A DNA stretch of 64,000 nt from Fusarium oxysporum f. sp. lycopersici 4287 (GCF_000149955.1 NC_030988.1:62001-126000), one strand, 5' to 3'. Counted from the stretch's first letter, positions 30,363 through 41,654 are shown. Made by a program: numbers and translations. Notes: a model not told the origin generated them from the letters alone.

Positions 30363-31085
30363 GAAGGTGCAGAGATGAACCAAAACAGGAGACCTGCCAT
30401 GAACATACAGGAGACCCACGGATCTAAGATTGCACGGAAACGTGAGGAAGGCGCAAAGATGAATTAGAATGGGAGAGCTTCTAAACAAGTAGAAGGAAAT
30501 CCATGGTCTCGAGGTTGTGCCGAGCGTGAGGAACGTGCAAAGATGGACTGAAGTGGGAGACCCATCATGGACAAGAGACCTACAATTTCAAGAAAGACTT
30601 CAAGACCTGCAGAGACGGGTGTAGGCAGGAGATCTTCTGCGGATAGAAGACCTGATAGAAGACCTGCAACCCCAAGATCGCAAGACCTGCAGAGATGGGC
30701 ATAGGCAGAAGATTTTCTGTGGACAGAAGAAGACCTGCAGTCCCAAGAAAGCTTGCGAAACCTGCAGAGATGGGCTTCAGTGGGAGATCTTCTGTGCATA
30801 GAAGAAGACCTACGATGCCAAAGAAAGATTGCAAGACCTGCAGAGACGGGCAGAGGCAGGAGATCTTCTGTGCATAGAAGAAGACCTGCGGTCCCAAGAA
30901 AGCTTGCAAGACCGTGCAAAGATGGGTGTCAGTAGGAGATCTTCTGTGGAAAAGAAGAAGACCCGCAAGTTCAGGATCGCACTGGACTGAAAGGAAAGGT
31001 GCAAAGATGAACTTGGAGGGAGATCTTCTGCGGACAGAAGAAGACCAACTGCCCTAAGATTGCACGAGACCATTAAGAGATCCTA
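30361..31085 (+). repeat. Degenerate ~75-85-bp tandem repeats in the copia 3' region
   Basis: From about 30600 to 31060 at least six units recur. Each contains CAAGACCTGCAGAGATGGG, then GGAGATCTTCTGTG.A.AGAAGAAGACC and a C(C/T)CAAGA(A)AG stretch; weaker units extend back to the stop codon at 30362. Frames are interrupted, so this is not an extra protein. Unusual for a compact copia element. Confidence 0.85.
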
Positions 31086-31189
31086 AGCGCTCATGTCGAG
31101 ATAGCTCTTTCCCTGCAGTTTTCACCCACGAAGGTGTTTTTGGGGTTTTAACGAGGCTCGACAGGCGTGCACATCAAGCCCAACAGCAG

Positions 31190-31201
31190 CTCGAGTGGGA
31201 G
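31190..31201 (+). promoter_or_regulatory. Candidate polypurine tract
   Basis: CGAGTGGGAG sits directly against the 3' LTR, the position where plus-strand DNA priming occurs. Short and contains one T. Confidence 0.5.
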
Positions 31202-31337
31202 TGTTGAGACAGTGTGGCTAAGGTGGTCCGACCTACTGGTGGCTAGGATGTGGATACTATGTAAGGAGCTGTGCTCCTCTCAGACACATGTAACTTAGAA
31301 CTAACAACAACACAATGAACCCATTTTTGTTTCATCA
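31202..31337 (+). repeat. 3' LTR of the copia element
   Basis: 136 bp, TGTTGAGACAG...TTCATCA. See the 5' LTR for comparison. Confidence 0.9.
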
Positions 31338-31726
31338 GATTGGATCTGAACCGATTTTACAGAAGATCTAGGAGGCGGTAAATTGCTTTTTCTACTAAGC
31401 TCTCTGTGCTGATTGAAGTTCTCAAGCACAGGTCTTAACTGCAAATAACACATATAGCTCACAACTTAGACATTATACCACAATGTTTGGCCAATTGCTA
31501 CAACGTAAAGATGAGCAAATCGGGAACAATAGATAACCCTCGCTAAGATGGGGCTGAACCAGCAAGGCTTGAGGTATTCCTCTTCGCGTGAGGTCGAGAG
31601 CCTTCGCATGGCACTGACGTACACCAGCATCACCGAGCTCGCGATACCGCCCGCAATATCTTCGATGACAGAAAAATAACAAAAGCGCAATGGAACATAG
31701 ATCGCAGAGTCCTGAGGGCGGTCCTC
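31338..31726. other. Non-coding flank of the copia element
   Basis: A 90-codon minus-strand ORF (31738-31466) lacks any recognisable feature. Nothing else seen. Confidence 0.4.
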
Positions 31727-32217
31727 TTCACTGTTCAAAGACCAAGTGGAAGTGAGCCACTGATGAAAGCAGCGACAACGCCATCCTCTCGGGCGTTGTT
31801 TGTTGTCATTGATGCGTTAGATGAGTGCGAGAAGGATGCTGACATTAAGCCCCTTCTCAAACTCTTCTCCACCCTACTGTCCGCGGGTTCTTTACGTGTT
31901 CGAGTGCTTGTTACTAGCAGACCCGAACTTCCTGTACGTCTTGGCTTTTCCGCCATCGGCGATACCCATCAAGACCTGATATTGCACAAAATTCCACAAT
32001 CGATCATTGAGCACGACATATCTGTCTTTCTCCACTATGAGTTCACCAATATTCGCAACCGATTCAACAAAGAGGTAGTAGAAGAGCTGAGACTACCAGT
32101 GGACTGGCCGGGGGAAGCCAACCTCGAGAAAATTACAAAGGCGGCGGTGCCTCTATTTATTTTCGCCGCGACTCTCTGCCAATTTGTTAACGACTCATGT
32201 CTCGGTCGTCCAAGATA
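31727..32217 (+). pseudogene. NLR (NACHT) fragment
   Basis: The frame entering from about 31727 reads SGSEPLMKAATTPSSRALFVVIDALDECEK: Walker B with hhhDALDEC, then VRVLVTSRPELPVRLGF, FLHYEF, LPVDWPGEANLEKIT and AAVPLFIFAATLCQFV. This is the second half of a NACHT domain of the kind found in fungal NACHT-WD40/ankyrin NLRs. The P-loop half and the sensor repeats are missing; the stop at 32216-32218 falls inside the domain. Its 5' side adjoins the copia flank, so the gene was probably broken by rearrangement around retroelements. Distinct in sequence from both other NLRs in the window. Confidence 0.85.
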
Positions 32218-32652
32218 GTTACACGCCGAGAAAAAGCTAAAACACGGGGAGAGCAAGGTGCTTCTCCCGGTGATATAATAGAGCTACGGGACAATGCTCC
32301 AAGTGCTCACGGAGAACCCACCGAGTTGGCCAAAGGTACCGCCATTAGAGTAACGAGGCAATCGTTGGGGGTCTTTCAACTTATGTTCCCCGACAGAGAT
32401 GAGGTTGTGAAGGACGTGTTGTGGGATCGATTTGTTCATGCCATGATTGATGCGGGATTTACTGCGAGGAACAACAGCGGCTCGGCAGTGGCGTTTAAGC
32501 AGTTGTCCAGGGAGGGAGGCAGGATCGTCTTTCACAAGCCACATCCTGTTGACAAGATCGATCCAGTTCTGTTACGGATCATGGGCAAGAGAATGTCAAG
32601 GTGGTTTGGGTGGAGGCGGGAACTTTTTGTTTTGCGCGACAAGACCACCTGA
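32197..32652 (+). pseudogene. C-terminal fragment of a widespread fungal hypothetical protein family
   Basis: The segment VFQLMFPDRDE...RFVHAMIDAGF...AVAFKQL...GRIVFHKPHPVDKIDP, ending GKRMSRWFGWRREL, matches the C-terminal pattern of a fungal-specific protein family that is dispersed and often fragmentary in ascomycete genomes (recalled pattern; function unknown). N-terminal part missing. Overlaps the end of the NLR fragment in another frame, so the two were joined secondarily. Confidence 0.6.
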
Positions 32653-32723
32653 GCTACATCTATCGATCTGGGGGTCTCAGAATCGATCATCCCCTGGCCT
32701 TCGTAGGGCCTGCGCGACCCCCC

Positions 32724-32848
32724 TGTTGAGACCATGTGACTAAGGTGCTGGTGGCTGCGATGTGGATACTATGTAAGGAGCGGTGCTCCTCTCAGGTATA
32801 TGTAGCGTAGAACTAAGAACAACACAACCAACCCATTTTTGTTTAACA
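32724..32848 (+). repeat. Solo LTR of the copia family
   Basis: TGTTGAGACCATGTGACTAA...TTTAACA, about 125 bp, collinear with the element's LTRs apart from an ~11-bp deletion. No internal retroelement sequence and no clear target duplication. Confidence 0.85.
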
Positions 32849-33249
32849 TGGAGATCCCATCGGGGTCTCGTACGAGAGGCAGATGGTCAAGGCTTCGCTC
32901 AAATAGCTTGATAGCAGCGGTCTAATATGCACGTATTGAATTATGCTGTTGTTGGACGTGCCGGGGATGTTAGTTTGCGATACGTCACACCATTTGCAAA
33001 CAATGATACGCCAAGAATGGCCGTAGTGAAAGAGATCCTGGAGTTCCATAGCGAAATGCGGTTGATTTCGACCGGCCGTTGGATGAAATCAATTAGAAAG
33101 TAGTGTTGGATAAAAGCTTCAAATCAAGCTACGATAAAGGGTCTCGATGATAAAAGCAGCCCAGGACACGCGTTCAGGAAAAAGGGAAGGTTAATCGCTA
33201 TGAAATAGAGACGCATGGAAATAGGCCATAGATAGAAACACATGTGAGG
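32849..33249. other. Non-coding
   Basis: No ORF with recognisable similarity. Confidence 0.4.
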
Positions 33250-33308
33250 GCGAACAGGGGGGATAGGCAAAGATGCGGGGTACACGAAGATTAATAATAG
33301 AAGAGTAG
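33250..33308 (+). repeat. Diverged copy of the dispersed repeat 3' end
   Basis: GAACAGGGGGGATAGGC...GGGGTACACGAAGATTAATAATAGAAGAGTAGG aligns with the last ~60 bp of the repeats at 2741 and 3953. Confidence 0.55.
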
Positions 33309-33389
33309 GTGTCTGGATTCTTGAGGTTCAACGAGGAGAGGAGGGGCTTGAGGCCATGCCGAGCAGATGCGCCTTACAAGGCATTCTTC

Positions 33390-35918
33390 ATGTTGAAGCT
33401 GCAATGCACACATGTTCCTCCCAACATTCTACCCTGCAGCCTGGTCTCTCACCAACATTATTTTGAATTGCTGGGCTTCAATTGTCTTGGACTGATACAG
33501 ACAAAAGCCACTATCATCGATATAGTCGAGCGCTACCACCGTCGCGGAATTCCTTCTAACCACGACTCTTCTCTCCAGATTGTCGATAAGCATTCAGCCG
33601 AGTGGCAGCTCCTAATGACCGCAGTGCCAATGTCTGAGGCGATCATAAGAGATATGTACCAAAAACCAAGTGATGTAACCACTGCAATCGTAAGTATATA
33701 ACGATTAGCCTTGTTCGGATAAAAGCGGCAGCTCAAAAAAACCTAGATCGAACAGTTTGATAAATCCGACTATATTGGTCATAAGGCCAGGATAGAGCCG
33801 CCTATTGATGACACTTGTGTGTGGTTCCTTGGAGTGCCCGAATATGTCCAGTGGCTTGAGAGTCAGTCGTCATCCCTCCTCTGGATTACCGGCGACCCTG
33901 GCTGCGGAAAGACAACCCTGGCTACTTTTCTCATCGAGAGCATCGATCAAGATCTATCTTTGTACGGTACCGATTATCTGACCACCTATTTCTTCTTTGA
34001 CTGGAGTACCGAAGATCAGGTCGACGGGACGGCGCTCCTCTTCGCCCTTATCCACCAGCTCCTGCAAGCCGACCCAGCGCTTGTTCTGATAGCCAACAAG
34101 TACTTGGAGAAAAGTCGTCGCGAGTTGGATCTTGATAAACTATTCGAGATCTTTGCGGCCATCGTGTCCGCGCCGGAGAGGAAGCCCAAAAGGCTGGTTT
34201 GTGTCGTGGATGCACTGGACGATTGTGAGACTACGTCTATGAAGAAAGCCATCAGCTTCCTCGCCTCACTCACATCCGACAGCAATAACAGTGATAGAGA
34301 TGTCGGATGTTTCAAACTCGCCGTCACAAGTCACTGTAACCAACAATTCGACAAGGTGTTCACTAACCTCCCTGCCTTTCACCAAATCGATCTCGCAGAC
34401 CACGCGGAACCCATAAAACAAGACGTTAAGAAATTTATCCGCGCTAGTTGTGTTGAGGTGCTGTGTATAATGGACTGCGACGACGATATGCGCCGTGACA
34501 TCGAGGAGGAGCTAATAAAGAGGTCCGACAATACGTTCCTTTGGGTCGATATGGTACTGGAACAGCTCGAGATCAATCCCCAGACCTGGCTGCAGTCCTT
34601 TGTGCCAACACTGAGGTCTACCCAGAATGAACTAGATGGGCTGTACAACAGTACTTTTAAACGCTCAGAGGCGCCCGAGGAGCTGTCGCGTATACTCTCC
34701 ATTCTTGCAGCCTCGCAGCGTCCCCTTACGCTGGACGAGATTGATGTTGCGCTCGCAGTCCGACCTGATGACAGCTTCATCAGGCAGGTCGAGCACCGGT
34801 GTCGTCCTGATATTGCCCAGTTCTTACATGCTGTCTGTGGACCGTTCATTAGGATCAAAAACAACAAGACGGTGTCATTTATGCACAAGACGGCCACCCA
34901 ATTCCTATTGCGATCGGCAGATGTACCCAGGTCGCCTGTCGGCAATGGTATGTACCAGTACAAAGGGTGCTTAGACGTGGTTGGGGTGAACAAGTGTCTG
35001 GCTGAGATCTGTGCTGTGTATCTTACGCTCGATGGTGCGAGAAACGACGCGTCGTCGTCAGACCGCAGGGCAGGTATAAATGTCACGGATTGTGGTGACG
35101 AGGGCTTTGACAACGAGGACTGTCCCACGGTTGAAGAAAACAGTGGCCCAACTTGCCAAAAGAGCGGGAGAGGCGCCGGTCTGTTTGACTACGCTGCCAA
35201 ATACTGGGGTACACACTACCGTCTCGGCCACGCCTCTTCTTCCGCCTCTACTGGAAGCTGCGGCAACAACACCATCGTCAACAAAGCTATCACCCTCTGC
35301 AACACATCTACATGTACCTTCCATGACTGGTTCCAGCTGTACTGGAATACTATCAGCACGAGCTCGAAGTACCCCGACAAACTCACTCCTCTAATGATAG
35401 CCTCGCATATGGGTCTTCTAGATCTTGTGCGTGAGCTTTTGGCTGACGGGCAAAGTCGGAACAAAGACTCAAATCACCTGCAAGCCGCTGACTCAGAAGG
35501 GTGGACGGCGCTTCACTGGGCCGTCTGGAACGGCCACGGAGTCAAGAATGACGACGCAATAGCCCTGTTGTTACAGCATCACCATGACAGCAGTGAGGAC
35601 AGCATATACAACAGACCTCATGACAACGACTGTCATTGTAATGGGCCCATTGAAGACCAGCAAAGTCTTCCAGCAGGATCAAGCACTTGTGTTTTAGACA
35701 TTCAAGACAACAAAGGCCTGACACCCCTACACTGGGCGGCCGCCGATGACCAGGCTGGTGTAGTGCGGCTCCTACTTGAGGCCAGCGCAACCGTCGACGT
35801 CTTCGACTATCAGAGCATGACCGCACTAACCCTAGCTTATGAGCACGGGTTTATTGACACGCTTGAGGTATTGCTAGCGTATGGTGCAGATGTCGATGTC
35901 CCTTATGCGGAGCCATAA
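33390..35918 (+). CDS. NACHT-ankyrin NLR, complete
   Basis: NLR-type NTPase, presumably a cytosolic recognition or programmed-cell-death regulator (family inference). Exon 1 33390-33689, intron 33690-33746 (GTAAGT...CTAG), exon 2 33747-35918; 823 residues. The first ~120 residues form an N-terminal part I cannot assign. NACHT: WFLGVPEYVQWLESQSSSLL leading into Walker A GDPGCGKTT (~149-157), FFFDWS, Walker B LVCVVDALDDC (~251-261; second acidic residue Asp where Glu is common), then RSDNTFLWVDMVLEQLE and a winged-helix-like ILAASQRPLTLDEIDVALAV. A less conserved Cys/Ser/Asp-rich linker (~430-640) follows. The C-terminus has four ankyrin repeats (LTPLMIASHMGLLDLVRELL; WTALHWAVWNG; LTPLHWAAADDQAGVVRLLL; MTALTLAYEHGFIDTLEVLL). 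The ATG at 33390 is chosen because the frame upstream reaches only a GTG at 33309; an additional upstream exon is possible. Confidence 0.85.
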
Positions 35919-38102
35919 ACTACCATTTCTTGGCCAGGTGCTCTCCTATGCCAAGGACATAAATGTGATTGAGGATTTAACTGAGTCTATTAATGGTGCA
36001 TTTCTGACTGCGTAGATGGTGTTTTTGGCGATGACGATGTATAGAGTGTAGGAATTTGGTAATTTGGACAAAAGTTTGGGACCCCGAGTATCGGTGCGAT
36101 AATGTATATAGACACGGTGACACACATGATAGGATAAGCCGTAAGCGAGATGGGGACCAGTCAAGGAAAACGGTGCTAAGATGAACACTGAGCGACCGAC
36201 TGGGTAGAATTTCTGACAGATAAGTTGTCGTATGTGAGCGCCACCTGATTGAAGAGCGCGGAACCTTCATTAAGCAGATCACATAGTCCAAAAGAAGTCT
36301 AGAAGAGGTATATCAGGCCATGAGAACCCAAAAAGGCTTTGAATTCGAATCAACATCTACCCAGATAATGCCAGAAATGCCCGCTTCAGAGTCAAGAATG
36401 CGGAGAAACATTAGGTTGGCTCTAGGTCCAGCATGATTTTTTAATAAAGGCCGTAACAATGTTAGCGGTAAGGCAAATTCAAAGGGAAAAAGTTAGTAGG
36501 GATTGATTATAAATCTACTTATAACGTGTTTGATAGGTAACCCGATCGGATGAGTAGCCTATCGTTTGAGTCCCGGGAGCCCTCTATGTTTTCAATCACA
36601 GGGGAAAGTCCTTGGCTGTCCCTGCGCACCAACGCGACTTCCTCGTAGTGACATACATCTCGAGAGTCTGCTGGTGGGAAGGGACTGGAACTCATAAGGC
36701 AAGGCGCGAAGTTCTAGCTGTAGAGTGTCAAGAAGGTGTAGTTTCGAAATCTCACTCCCTTCATTCTTCCCTCATAGCGGAAATCCTGCATCAGTCAGGC
36801 ACCACTGGTGGATGTGGATATGATCTTGAATGTGACTACATCCCGTGATGAGATACCTTAGTCTAAATTAGATGCATTTCTACAGTGCAGTTACCTCTGG
36901 CCAGCGATATCATTACCAGCTTGTACACAGTATGTGCTACATGGCGATCTTTCGATTGACAGTCACTGGTTGCTTGCATAAAAAGCATGGGAAACACATG
37001 TAACGAACCCAGCACGGGTTGCACAGATCACCGTGTCTCAAAACGTGCCCCATTCGGCGTAGTGGTGACAGGTTCGGACGTTGTAACTAAGTGCGAGAGC
37101 TTTTGAGGGGGCGAGCCATGACCAAAAGCTTGAGAAGATATGGGATACTTACAGGTTGCCGCAAAGCATCCTGACCCTTGTTGTAGGAGGCGATTCGTGG
37201 CCACCTGATAGTCCGGCGGCTGCTGTGCACCTTGAAGACGATTCCAGGGGAGGTTATCATTGACGCGACAAAATTACGCCAAGTGGGGAATATTAGTCTG
37301 CCGTCCCAGGCTAACCCCGCGACAGTCGCACAGCCCTGGCATGCTCAGACCCTTGAAGCAATGTCATCTCATTTGCCAGCCGGTACCCTCGCAGCCTACG
37401 TACTCAACTTCTAGCCGCTCAGTGGTTCGTAATGAGACTGATCCTTGATTATTTTGATAATCTGTCTTTACAACTGGATTGGGGCAAAAGGAGGATGCCT
37501 TTTTCATGAAAGATGTCTGCCACTTGCTAGGCTGACCGGCTAAGCCGTAACCAGACTTAGCGATCGGCCAATGCCACCCTCGTATTATAATGTAGTGGAT
37601 CTATTAAAATGCAATTGCCACGCAAATGCTACGGCACAATTTGGTCGATCGTTAAAGTTTATGATATCTCAACGAGATGTATCAAGGCACTACAATGAAA
37701 ACCCCCAATTTACTCAAGTATTTGGAAGGTAAGAGGTACAAAGCCCCAACGACGAGAAGACTCCAAATTTAAACATAAAAATGAGCTTTTATGATAACTC
37801 AATCAGTAACCTTAGGAAGTCGTCCTGATCCTTGATTGCCGAAAGCAGACGACCAAAAACCTGTTCTCAAACTCTCACACAAACCCGCAAAAATGCCGCC
37901 TGCTTTTCCAAGTGGAAGGATTGCCTTCCGAAAACTTGTTAACGGGCTCCAAGCGGCGTAAAAGAACAACTGGCCTTTTCAGATAGAGCTATCAGATATA
38001 GACTGCGCCTTTGGTATTCCGATGCCTATATCATCTTCGTAGGATCCGTTACTTCATTCGAGACTTCGTGGCTCAACTAATGAACTCGCAAGGAAAGTAC
38101 AT
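35919..38102. other. Long intergenic region
   Basis: No supported gene on either strand across 2.2 kb. Contains a 36-bp sequence at 37651-37686 that recurs at 54701-54736. Confidence 0.5.
37651..37686 (+). repeat. 36-bp dispersed repeat with hairpin core, copy 1
   Basis: GTTAAAGTTTATGATATCTC then AACGAGATGTATCAAG. 34 of 36 positions match 54701-54736. The core GATATCTC-AAC-GAGAT(A/G)T is self-complementary. Confidence 0.8.
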
Positions 38103-39003
38103 TCAAACGTAAATTCCAACCCAGTCATTCTCTGTAGATACCCTGGTATTGCAGCCTTCAACGGCGCATCCGAAATCTGCTGCTGCGAGATAAGGAGATT
38201 TCTCATCAGGAGCCCGCAAGTCTACGCCATTACGCTTTGCGTAGCAGTTGGCACAGTAGACCTTTTCACGTTACTTTCTGTTCGTGACTCGATGTAATAG
38301 GATAACTTACATGGCCACAGTTCTTCAAGGCCCAGAAATGGCGCTCGTCGGGTGCTCGCTTTCGTTTTCCTGTTGATGTGTTCGCGGGACAGTGTAATCC
38401 GGTATCAGCTGGATCATAGGCTAGTTCGTTATAACATGCTGGACAAATAGCGACAGTTTCGTCGTCTTTCTCTGTACCGGCACGGGTATTGCGGGTAAAG
38501 CCTGCTCGTGTTGGAGGGGGTGAGGGCGTCCGAGGCTTGCGGTTGGGCGATGTCATGAATATAGACAGGCTCAGAAGATTAAACGCCGGGCCCGACATGG
38601 TAGCTGATGGCTGGCTTCCTACGTGAGAGGTTGCCGGGTTATCACGGAAAATATGATTAGTTCGCCATGGCGGGAGCCGGTAGCTCGTACGTGCTCCGCT
38701 TCTTGTAGCCTCTCCATATTGCGTTTGAGTCGGAGAATCAGGCAGCCCTGTGAGGTCAATATAGGGAGCAGGCTGTGGAGGTCGTTGGGGAGGTTGTGTA
38801 GCTGCAGTGCTTCGCAGCAAGTAGGCGTCGGGCTCCTCTGTGAGGTCAATAACGGAGAAGGGATCAAATACGCCCGGTGCGGACGGGGTCGACTGATGTA
38901 GTTGTGCCTCGGGGTAATTGGGAAGCCTTCTTCTCCTAGGGCGCATATTAGCCGAAATGCTCGCCTGGTACATCGCGTTACGGGTGTCGCTGTCCTCAGC
39001 CAT
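38103..39003 (-). CDS. RING-like zinc-finger protein with SUMO-interaction-like motifs
   Basis: Two exons: 39003-38311 and 38261-38103, intron 38310-38262 (GTAAGT...AAAG), 283 residues. The N-terminal half is low-complexity and basic but contains two acidic-hydrophobic motifs, VIDLTEEPD and YIDLTGLPDS, that look like SUMO-interaction motifs. The C-terminal domain has CPACYNELAYDP, then FWALKNCGHVYCANCYAKR (CxH..CxxC reconstituted across the intron), and GCAVEGCNTRV: a RING-like zinc-binding arrangement. Fungal relatives are loosely named cell-cycle control proteins. A role as a SUMO-directed ubiquitin ligase (as for Slx8/Rfp-type proteins) is an inference from SIM plus RING and is not established. 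The terminal ENDWVGIYV is likely a conserved C-terminus. Nuclear location expected. Confidence 0.75.
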
Positions 39004-40160
39004 CTTCAGAAGTTAGAGAAGGATAGTTGTAGATTGGGGATGCTCGTTGAGTATTCAGCTACCACTCTTTGAGCTACCAAGGGCGTCAGAAATTCATAGG
39101 CGAACTGAAGTTTTTCATAGAAAGCCTGACGATTAACTGCAAAGCCAGAGAAGTCTCAAATCGAATGTCGCTGGCAACCCCAGGTACAGCCACCTTACTC
39201 AGCTCCTTGTCTCGCTGCCAGGTTTCCATTTGCCACTTTAGTCAACAACCGCAGTATGTGTACCTTGAGAACTTGGACATATTGGCCTTCTGTGAGACTG
39301 TGCCCGCAAAATAAAGACGTGATTGTCAATCATCAGGACATACACCAAGATCAGGGCAAACAGGCCAGCTAGGCAGGATAGGCAGCAACCTGGGTGAAAT
39401 ATTGCCCGCTTCGATGCACCACTACAATAGCAGACAAGCCGTGTTTGGCCGAACGTCTCAGGAAATATGGGACCACCATCTCTCTGTGATGCGGCCACTT
39501 CTGCCTGCGTCACGACACCATGCCTCTCTCTTGTCCCAGGTCTGGCCAGCTGGCCAGCACGAATGCGCTGATCTTTCGAGCAACTGATTGTCTTAGTTGT
39601 GAAGAAGTTCTTGCGATACTGCTAATGAACAGTCACCTAATGATTAGGTGACGCTTAACAGCTCATCAGAAAAGTAGGAGAATTCCCTATCTATCACGCA
39701 TCAGGGACTGTCTTTTTCATTGATGGGAGATCCCTCCCGCCCTCTTGATGTTTATTCACTCTAGTGATGTAAGCAATTGATCTCCCACCCCTCCAGAGAA
39801 ACGTGATCTTCCAGGCAAAGTCATGACACCAACCAATAAAGAAACGAGTAAAGTGCGCAACCAGTTGCGACATGAGTGTAAAATAGAGCACAATCAAGGG
39901 CGTTTCATATCCAAAACTTACATCTTCTTAACACGATACCCCTGCTATGTATTAGAGCTGCAGTATTTCAACGGTGTGCTTTGACGGGCTTTACAGAGAG
40001 GTGAAGCTTACGCTCACAGTACGTAGATAACTTTTAAAATGCGGACTTCTGCCCTGTCACTGCTGAACACCATCAACCCACAAGATCCCTTTCTACTCAT
40101 TTTAGGATTTGGCCTGCATACTCGCCAATTTTCACTGCACCAGCTACACAACTCGGTCTT
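39004..40160. other. Intergenic between zinc-finger gene and methyltransferase
   Basis: No ORF with recognisable features. Contains a 21-bp palindrome at 39632-39652 and the promoters of the flanking divergent genes. Confidence 0.5.
39632..39652. promoter_or_regulatory. 21-bp perfect palindrome, possible regulator site
   Basis: GTCACCTAAT-G-ATTAGGTGAC: 10-bp arms around one base, about 510 bp upstream of the methyltransferase start. The symmetry suits a dimeric transcription factor; no specific factor can be named. Confidence 0.35.
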
Positions 40161-41389
40161 ATGCCTTCTGAAAACAACCTCATTGAGGCACTTCAATGCC
40201 TCGACGATAAGTCGTTCAACAACGAAGCGGGGCGTCTTCGTGCCTTGGAGGCGCTAACATTGGCCTTGAGCAAAATCCAAAGGCCCTGGGATATCGTCTG
40301 GCAACACTGTTGGGTCAACCCAGCTACTACCGCATGCACCAAGACTTTGATCGATGCTGGTGTTTTTACAAAGTGGGTTGAGGCTGGGGGTGGAGACAAG
40401 ACTTGCGCTGAGCTAGCTGAGCATACCAAGACTGATCCTGTGCTGATCCGTAAGCTACTCCCTTCAACATCTTCAAGCTTAATCATTGACCGCTGAAAGG
40501 GCGACTGATACGGCAGATCTCTGGCCAGAATCTAGTCATTGAGACTGCTGAGGACACATACAAACCTACTCCTTGGGTGAAAGCACTGGCTGCAGACCAA
40601 GCACTCGCCAATGTCTATGGGGGCTTGTATCATTTCGTAAATGTCCCAATGTTTCGAACATTGCCTGAATACCTGAAAAAGTCTGGTTATAGGAATCCTA
40701 CCGATTCCTATAACTGTAACTGGCAGTTCCTGAACGGTTCGAAGGAGAATGTATTCGAGTCCCTTGTTGCCAATCCTGTCGCTGCAAGAGAGTTTAATGA
40801 TGCTATGGAAAGCCACTCCAAATATAACCTGACGCCTTGGCCTGAAATCTACCCGACCGGTACCCTCCTTGCTAACTATAAGCTTGACCGGCCATTGGTC
40901 GTAGATGTCGGCGGCAGCAAAGGCCATGACTTGATCAAGTTCCATATCCGCCATCCTGGTACTCCTGCGGGAAGCTTAGTCCTCCAAGATCTACCGGGGA
41001 TCCTTAGTGAACTCGATATTCCGGACATTATATCTGTACAGCCTCACGATTTCTTGACTCCTCAACCAGTCAGAGGCGCTCGAGCTTACTTCATGCACAA
41101 TATCTTGCACGACTGGGAAGACAATAAAGCAAGTCAAATCCTCAGGCACATCGCTGATGCAATGGAGCCTGGCTATTCAAAACTTCTTATCCACGAGAGC
41201 ATTATCAACTCCATCAAGCCCCTCGCGCGGGTGACGACGTCCGACATCACCATGATGGCTTGTCTGGGTGCAAAGGAGAGAACAGAGAATGAGTGGCGCC
41301 AGCTGGTTCAGAGTGTTGGGTTGAATGTACTGAAGATCTGGGGTCCATTTGAATCGATGGAGGGTATTATTGAAACAGAGCTTGCTTAG
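40161..41389 (+). CDS. SAM-dependent O-methyltransferase (COMT-like, class I plant/fungal type)
   Basis: Transfers methyl from S-adenosylmethionine to a phenolic or other hydroxyl of a small molecule, substrate unknown. Exons 40161-40449 and 40500-41389 joined by a 50-nt intron (GTAAGC...AAAG), 392 residues. N-terminal dimerisation/winged-helix part (residues ~40-120: CTKTLIDAGVF, TDPVLIRRLIRQ). Methyltransferase core: VVDVGGSKGHDL (SAM loop; the third Gly replaced by Ser), LVLQDLPGIL, and HNILHDWEDNKASQIL with the catalytic His of this family; later LIHESII and SDITMMACLGAKERTENEW with the expected Glu. Length typical. No polyketide synthase, NRPS or P450 neighbours, so a metabolite cluster is not supported within the window. 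Confidence 0.92.
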
Positions 41390-41654
41390 GGCTCCATGTA
41401 TTACTATTCGTCCTCGTAAACAAAGGGTAATTACTAAAATAATACATTGCCATAGCCCTCGAAAGACTAAAAAAGTAAAATGAGTATTTAAGTACTATAA
41501 AGTAAACTTATAAATAAATAGACTATTACGTACGGAACCAACTGTAAAAGGAGCAATATAACTATAGAATAACATAAATCGTATTATTTCGTATTTTTAT
41601 ACATACGCCTTAGAAATAAAAACTGATTTTAATATAAAAACATACACACTACTT
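41390..41654. other. AT-rich spacer
   Basis: Strongly A/T-biased (runs such as AAATAAATAGACTATTACG), contrasting with both flanking genes. No gene. Confidence 0.6.

Larger units (their letters stand above)
25319..31337 (+). mobile_element. Ty1/copia LTR retrotransposon, 6.0 kb, complete
   Basis: LTRs of 136 bp at 25319-25454 and 31202-31337, both TG...CA. A primer-binding site follows the 5' LTR, a polyprotein ORF fills 26094-30362, a 0.7-kb tandem-repeat region follows, and a purine-rich GTGGGAG abuts the 3' LTR. The LTRs differ at about 8 of 136 positions, clustered in the last third. The flanking 5 bp (AGGTG left, GATTG right) do not form a target duplication. Confidence 0.93.

Noticed and set aside
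30580..31085. Possible CRISPR array
   Set aside because: Units are degenerate, spacers are not distinct from repeats, and the context is a fungal retrotransposon; it is a minisatellite-like region.
34379..35128. 249-codon minus-strand ORF
   Set aside because: Antisense shadow of the NACHT-ankyrin NLR.
36612..36848. 78-codon ORF in the 35.9-38.1 kb spacer
   Set aside because: Length expected by chance, no coding signature.
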